A DNA stretch of 10,094 nt from positions 1-10,094 of the forward strand of contig CAAGDO010000084.1 in the NCBI GenBank assembly GCA_900768625.1, read 5' to 3'. The DNA is from Bacteroidaceae bacterium (GTDB lineage Bacteria > Bacteroidota > Bacteroidia > Bacteroidales > Bacteroidaceae). Positions 7,063 to 10,094 of the stretch are shown one piece after another; the stretch's first letter is position 1, and the number at the start of each line of letters is the position of its first letter. The notes beneath the pieces are model-generated. The model ran no database searches. It saw nothing but the letters and a program-made list of their open reading frames with translations, and had not been told where the DNA came from. The position numbers and the translations under genes were made by a program.

Positions 7063-7920
7063 TCAGCCTTTAAGGCCTTCAATGTCGGCAAGCGTTAGGC
7101 CAGTGAGTTCCGCAATATCAGCTTCTGACATGCCCATGGTTAACAGGTTGCGAGCCACTTGGGCTATACCTTGGGCTATACCTTCTGCTATGCCTTCATT
7201 TCTACTTCGCTTGTTGGAATCAGAGAAAAGAAGGCGTTCTGCATTCATCTTGTCCCAAAAATCTTCATAGGCACAGAGTTCTTCCTTCGACATGGACGAC
7301 TCCTCCACGGTTTGGAGGGCCTTGCTGGTTTCGGGATTCTCGAGCAAATCCTGCGGCACTTCTTTCGTATTCTCGTCGATTTGCGTGAGGAACTGCAACC
7401 AAAGCACTGCCATTTTCTTCTCCTTGATGGAAGAGGGCTTGAACTTGGGGAGTTCGATGAACGTGAAATGAAGCCCCTCGATGATTTGCTCGTTGTGCAA
7501 GTCATGAACAATGTTGAAATTGTGGATGAATTCATCGGGATAGCCCTTCATAAACGTTTCGTTGACCAGATTGAGCGAATAAACGGGTTTGAGGAGAGGA
7601 CAGGCTTGTTTCCCCCCAATTTTCCGAATGAAGGCTTTCGACTCATCAAACAGCACTCGCCGCTTGAACGCTTCAGTCCAGAGCATTCGTACTTCCACGA
7701 AAAACTGTCTGCCTCTACCATCGCAGCAACGCACGCTAATCGTATAGCTCCGACCCAGATAGAAGTTCTTCACAAGCTCAGGCGTGAGATATTCCACGCT
7801 TTCCACCTGACCGTCGGCACTGAGCGGCAGCAGGGCATTGAGCAAACTGATGAGCAGGTCCTTATGTTCGCCGAAGATCTTCTTGAAGGTGAGGTCGGCT
7901 TTCGGGTCGAGGTATTTCAT
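7063..7920 (-). CDS. Rpn-family (PD-(D/E)XK) protein with degraded active-site motif
   Basis: The 285-aa protein opens MKYLDPKADLTFKKIFGEHK, followed by LLISLLNALLPL. This is the hallmark of the Rpn / PDDEXK_2 family (recombination-promoting nucleases, often annotated as transposases), whose E. coli members cut DNA and have been linked to phage defence. The nuclease core spans about residues 1-100. Where relatives in Bacteroidota usually read DVRCKD...FxVEMQ, this protein reads SVRCCDGRGRQFFVEVR (62-78). The aspartate is S62 and the glutamine of the ExQ motif is R78, so nuclease activity is doubtful. The middle (about 110-200) keeps the family's YSLNLVN and ELPKFKPSS blocks. The tail has GIAEGIAQGIAQ repeats (243-254) and a helical end typical of the family. 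An in-frame internal start at M210 (7293) has GGAGGA 7 nt upstream. The gene sits between the pseudouridine synthase and priA, 54 bp and 141 bp away, and appears less GC-rich than priA. It does not look like a mobile element now. Confidence 0.85.
   Translation of the reverse strand: MKYLDPKADLTFKKIFGEHKDLLISLLNALLPLSADGQVESVEYLTPELVKNFYLGRSYTISVRCCDGRGRQFFVEVRMLWTEAFKRRVLFDESKAFIRKIGGKQACPLLKPVYSLNLVNETFMKGYPDEFIHNFNIVHDLHNEQIIEGLHFTFIELPKFKPSSIKEKKMAVLWLQFLTQIDENTKEVPQDLLENPETSKALQTVEESSMSKEELCAYEDFWDKMNAERLLFSDSNKRSRNEGIAEGIAQGIAQVARNLLTMGMSEADIAELTGLTLADIEGLKG
7159..7194. repeat. 12-bp tandem repeat inside the Rpn-family gene
   Basis: TTGGGCTATACC occurs twice in perfect tandem (7159-7170 and 7171-7182), and a degenerate third unit TTCTGCTATGCC follows (7183-7194). 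On the coding strand it encodes the GIAQ/GIAE four-residue repeats near the C-terminus. The unit is a multiple of three, so gain or loss of a copy would change length without shifting the frame. Confidence 0.85.
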
Positions 7921-7974
7921 AGTTTGGCGTGTGAAGGGGTTAGGGGATTATACGGCTGAAGCGCCGAGGGGGAC

Positions 7975-8877
7975 TTACCCACGTTCCTTCTTCAAGGCTG
8001 CGGCGAAGGATTTGGGCACTCCGGTTTCGAAGTGGAGCGGTTCACCCGTGATGGGATGGTAGAAATTGAGGCGGAAGGCATGCAGGGCAAGACGACCGAT
8101 GGGGTCATCGCCGTTGCCATACTTGATGTCGCCGCAAACGGGGTGGCCAAGGTCCTGCATGTGCACGCGGATCTGATTCTTACGTCCCGTTTCGAGTTTC
8201 AGCTCAACGAGAGAATGGACACCGTCGGTGCGAATCACGCGATAGTTCGTCAGGGCATATTTTCCCGTACCGTCGTCATGGGGCATGGAATAGGTGAAGT
8301 AGGCCTTGTTGTCCTTCAGGTAGCTCTCCACCTTGCCTTGCGGTTTGTCGAGCACACCCGAAACGAGAGCCATGTAGCGGCGGTCAGTCACGATGTTGCG
8401 CCAGTTGTGCTCCAGAATCTGCTCGGCTTCAAGCGTCTTGGCATAGACGAGGAGGCCCGAGGTGTCGCGGTCAAGGCGGTGGACAACGTGGGCGGTGCAC
8501 TTCTGGTGGGTGCGGTGGAAATACTCATCGAGGACCTGCTTCACGCAGAAAGCATGGTGCGACGAAGCCATGGAAAGGATACCCACGGCCTTCTCTATGA
8601 CGATGACCTGAGGGTCTTCATAGACAATCTTCACGAACTTCGACTTCAGTTCGCCCTTCGGCTTGCGCTTCGACACCTCCACCAGCTGTCCGGGCTGAAG
8701 CATGAGGTCAAACTGATGGACAATCTTGCGGTCAACCCTCACACCGCCACCGCTAAGGATGGCCTTGGCACGGCTACGGCTGATACCGTCGAGGGCACGG
8801 CTGATAAATTCAAGAAGAGGGGTGGCTTCCTTGACATGGAAGGAAGTGAAGCGGAGGGCTGATGAATTGCGGGGCAT
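7975..8877 (-). CDS. RluA/RluD-family RNA pseudouridine synthase
   Basis: This enzyme isomerises uridine to pseudouridine in RNA, probably 23S rRNA or tRNA. In the 300-aa protein an S4-like RNA-binding segment lies at about 18-70 (LLEFISRALDGISRSRAKAI, then GGGVRVDRKIV, PGQLVEV). The catalytic domain follows, with ExPQVIVIEKAVGILS-like motif I (87-102), the HRLDRDTSGLLVYAK signature (133-147, D136 the catalytic aspartate), RRYMALVSG (166-174), the LETGRKNQIRVHM block (228-240) and LALHAFRL (263-270). All conserved residues are present and the length fits a two-domain RluD-type enzyme. The exact target position cannot be read from sequence, so I give no symbol. The start at 8877 places the S4 segment near the N-terminus as expected. 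It lies 95 bp after marC and 54 bp before the Rpn-family gene. Confidence 0.93.
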   Translation of the reverse strand: MPRNSSALRFTSFHVKEATPLLEFISRALDGISRSRAKAILSGGGVRVDRKIVHQFDLMLQPGQLVEVSKRKPKGELKSKFVKIVYEDPQVIVIEKAVGILSMASSHHAFCVKQVLDEYFHRTHQKCTAHVVHRLDRDTSGLLVYAKTLEAEQILEHNWRNIVTDRRYMALVSGVLDKPQGKVESYLKDNKAYFTYSMPHDDGTGKYALTNYRVIRTDGVHSLVELKLETGRKNQIRVHMQDLGHPVCGDIKYGNGDDPIGRLALHAFRLNFYHPITGEPLHFETGVPKSFAAALKKERG

Positions 8878-8972
8878 ATCGTTTGGATGGGTATGTTATG
8901 AGGGATGATAGAAGATGAGGGGCAGACCGTCAATGCGGCAAGGCAAAAGGAGGACAGCCCGGGGATGGAGCA

Positions 8973-9581
8973 TCAATTGAAGCTGGCAATCAAGGCGCTG
9001 AGGTTCGACGTGAAGAGACGGACGGCGATGGCCAGCAGGATGATGCCGAAGAATTTGCGAAGCAGATAGATGGTGGCTTTCGAGATGACACGTTCCACGC
9101 GTTCTGTGGCACGAAGCACGCAATAGACGAAGATCATGTTGAGCAGCAAACCGATGACGATGTTCACCTGGGCATATTCCGCGCGCAGCGAAAGCAGTGT
9201 GGTGAACGAACCGGCTCCCGCAATCAAGGGAAACACCACAGGCACAAGCGTAGCCGACTTGATAGGACCTTGATTCTTGAAGATTTCCACGTCGAGCAGC
9301 ATCTCGAGCGCCAAAAGGAAGATGACGAGCGAACCTGCCACGGCAAATGACTCAATGTCAACGCTGAAAAAATGGAGCATCGCATCTCCAGCGAAGAAGA
9401 AAAGGAGGAGCAACGTGGTGGAGATCAGCGTTGCCTTGAGGGCATTGACCGGACGTCCCTGCTGTTTGAGGGCGATGAAGAGCGGAGTGGAACCGAGCAC
9501 ATCGATCACGGCGAAAAGTACGATGAAAGCGCTCGCAATCTGCTGCGCATTAAGGCGCGAAAAAAGATAGTCGAATGACAT
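8973..9581 (-). CDS. MarC-family inner membrane protein
   Basis: This is an integral membrane protein of the MarC/UPF0056 family; its function is not established, and an early link to multiple antibiotic resistance in E. coli was not upheld. I use the start at 9581 (MSFDYLFSRLNAQQ), giving 202 aa, the usual family size. The frame is open to 9707, but the promoter at 9657-9664 lies inside that extension and the extra residues are basic and untypical. Hydrophobic segments lie at about 15-37, 50-67, 77-97, 110-130, 138-155 and 174-192, consistent with six membrane spans. Family blocks are FAVIDVLGSTPLFIAL (23-38), VFPLIAGAGSFTTLLS (116-131) and FFGIILLAIAVRLFTSNL (177-194). It is the first gene of the same-strand run continuing to GH92. 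Confidence 0.9.
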   Translation of the reverse strand: MSFDYLFSRLNAQQIASAFIVLFAVIDVLGSTPLFIALKQQGRPVNALKATLISTTLLLLFFFAGDAMLHFFSVDIESFAVAGSLVIFLLALEMLLDVEIFKNQGPIKSATLVPVVFPLIAGAGSFTTLLSLRAEYAQVNIVIGLLLNMIFVYCVLRATERVERVISKATIYLLRKFFGIILLAIAVRLFTSNLSALIASFN

Positions 9582-9656
9582 TGTGCAAAAGGTGGTTTTA
9601 GTGGTTTCTTTTGATGGGATGGTCAGCATGGGCTGGCGCCCAAGGGGCCTACGCTG

Positions 9657-9664
9657 CAAAATTA
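9657..9664 (-). promoter_or_regulatory. Bacteroidota -7 promoter element upstream of marC
   Basis: The minus strand reads TAATTTTG followed by CAGCG, a perfect TAnnTTTG match. The segment just upstream is A-rich (GAAAAAATTCG), and no clear -33 TTTG is seen. Transcription would start near 9650, leaving about a 70-nt leader before the start at 9581, which supports that start codon. No other convincing promoter is visible between the genes from marC to GH92. Confidence 0.65.
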
Positions 9665-9711
9665 CGAATTTTTTCGCGTTCTTTTTCCGTTTACATCTTA
9701 AAGCCAACAGA

Positions 9712-9800
9712 AATTGCCGTGTAATTCCTCCGTTTCATTTTGGTTTCACCTCAGGAAAGGTGACGCAACCTGAATGATACGGCAGAATTACACGGCAATT
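9712..9800. repeat. 15-bp inverted repeat with nested alternative stems
   Basis: AATTGCCGTGTAATT (9712-9726) pairs perfectly with AATTACACGGCAATT (9786-9800). Within the 59-nt interior, CACCT (9747-9751) can pair with AGGTG (9758-9762). Alternatively TCAGG (9751-9755) can pair with CCTGA (9769-9773). These inner stems share bases, so they exclude each other in simple folding. The element lies upstream of the marC promoter and next to interspersed-repeat copy 2. Confidence 0.75.
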
Positions 9801-9817
9801 CCTCGTTTCCGTTTCGT

Positions 9818-10042
9818 TTAAGTAAGCAACGGTAAAAAAACGACTTGCGCACTTCTGTAGGTTCTGGGGACTTCTCACGTGGATATTTGCGCTTCGCACG
9901 GTTTTCAACGTTAATGTCCGCCAATGAGCCGTTAATGGTCATCAATGTTTTCTTTGTGGACTATGGTCGCCATATCCGTCAATGGTTTTTCCACAGCGTA
10001 GCTGTGGAAATGGTCGTTGTACTAAATCACGCAGAGCGTGAT
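9818..10042 (-). repeat. Interspersed hairpin-rich repeat, copy 2 (inverted)
   Basis: The reverse complement of 9859-10010 matches 531-684 at about 89% identity, and weaker similarity runs to TTAAGT at 9818-9823. Its stem-loops are CCACAGC-GTA-GCTGTGG (9991-10007), ATCACGC-AGA-GCGTGAT (10026-10042) and the imperfect GCGCTTCGCAC (9889-9899). The hairpin at 10026-10042 takes the place of the one at 504-518 in copy 1 but has a different sequence. A short frame inside it (9751-9945 minus) is probably not a gene, since most codon differences from copy 1 change the amino acid. Confidence 0.8.
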
Positions 10043-10094
10043 AGCTAAAGCCTTTATGTTCAAGCGTGGATATTTTTCTAATACCATCCTTTTC

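Noticed and set aside
7063..7920. Active transposase
   Set aside because: Rpn-family proteins are often labelled transposase, but no terminal inverted repeats or target duplications flank this gene and its catalytic motif is altered.
9582..9707. N-terminal extension of MarC to 9707
   Set aside because: The promoter at 9657-9664 lies within it and the extra residues are basic and untypical of the family.
9751..9945. 64-codon frame (MMTINGSLADINVENRAKRK...) in repeat copy 2
   Set aside because: A similar 30-codon stretch exists in copy 1, but four of five differing codons change the residue and a one-base indel then shifts the frame, so protein-level selection is not supported.

Overview
The window looks like a chromosomal segment of a Bacteroidota bacterium, probably a Prevotella/Segatella relative. 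Three things suggest this: the protein families present (a GH92 mannosidase, an Rpn/PD-(D/E)XK protein beginning MKYLDPKADLTFKKIFG, and a DUF4143-type AAA ATPase), a perfect match to the Bacteroidota -7 promoter consensus TAnnTTTG upstream of marC, and the absence of consistent Shine-Dalgarno sites. The genus is inferred from style, not from a marker gene.

All six complete genes lie on the minus strand. In transcription order they are a MarC-family membrane protein (9581-8973), an RluA/RluD-type pseudouridine synthase (8877-7975), an Rpn-family protein with apparently degraded catalytic residues (7920-7063), the primosomal helicase PriA (6921-4432), a secreted GH92 alpha-mannosidase (4346-2172) and a DUF4143-type AAA ATPase (1895-717). 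The first five are spaced by 54-141 bp with no clear terminator between them. A strong promoter sits before marC and a clear intrinsic terminator follows the GH92 gene, so they may be read as one transcription unit, although the functions are unrelated. The ATPase has its own candidate promoter. The first 85 bases may hold the 3' end of a plus-strand gene.

The intergenic DNA is the unusual part. A three-copy, exactly 33-bp-period array of near-palindromes (TGCACCTT-NN-AAGGTGCA) fills the upstream region of the ATPase gene and overlaps its candidate promoter. A roughly 190-bp hairpin-rich interspersed repeat occurs once near each end of the window, in opposite orientations, and is about 89% identical over its core. 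One hairpin in it differs in sequence between the two copies but keeps its pairing. A 22-bp tandem repeat built on the palindrome GGCAATTGCC lies at 366-431, and a long inverted repeat lies upstream of marC. The ATPase with its repeats resembles an accessory island beside housekeeping genes such as priA, and short inverted sequences at 196-213 and 2143-2160 could mark its edges.
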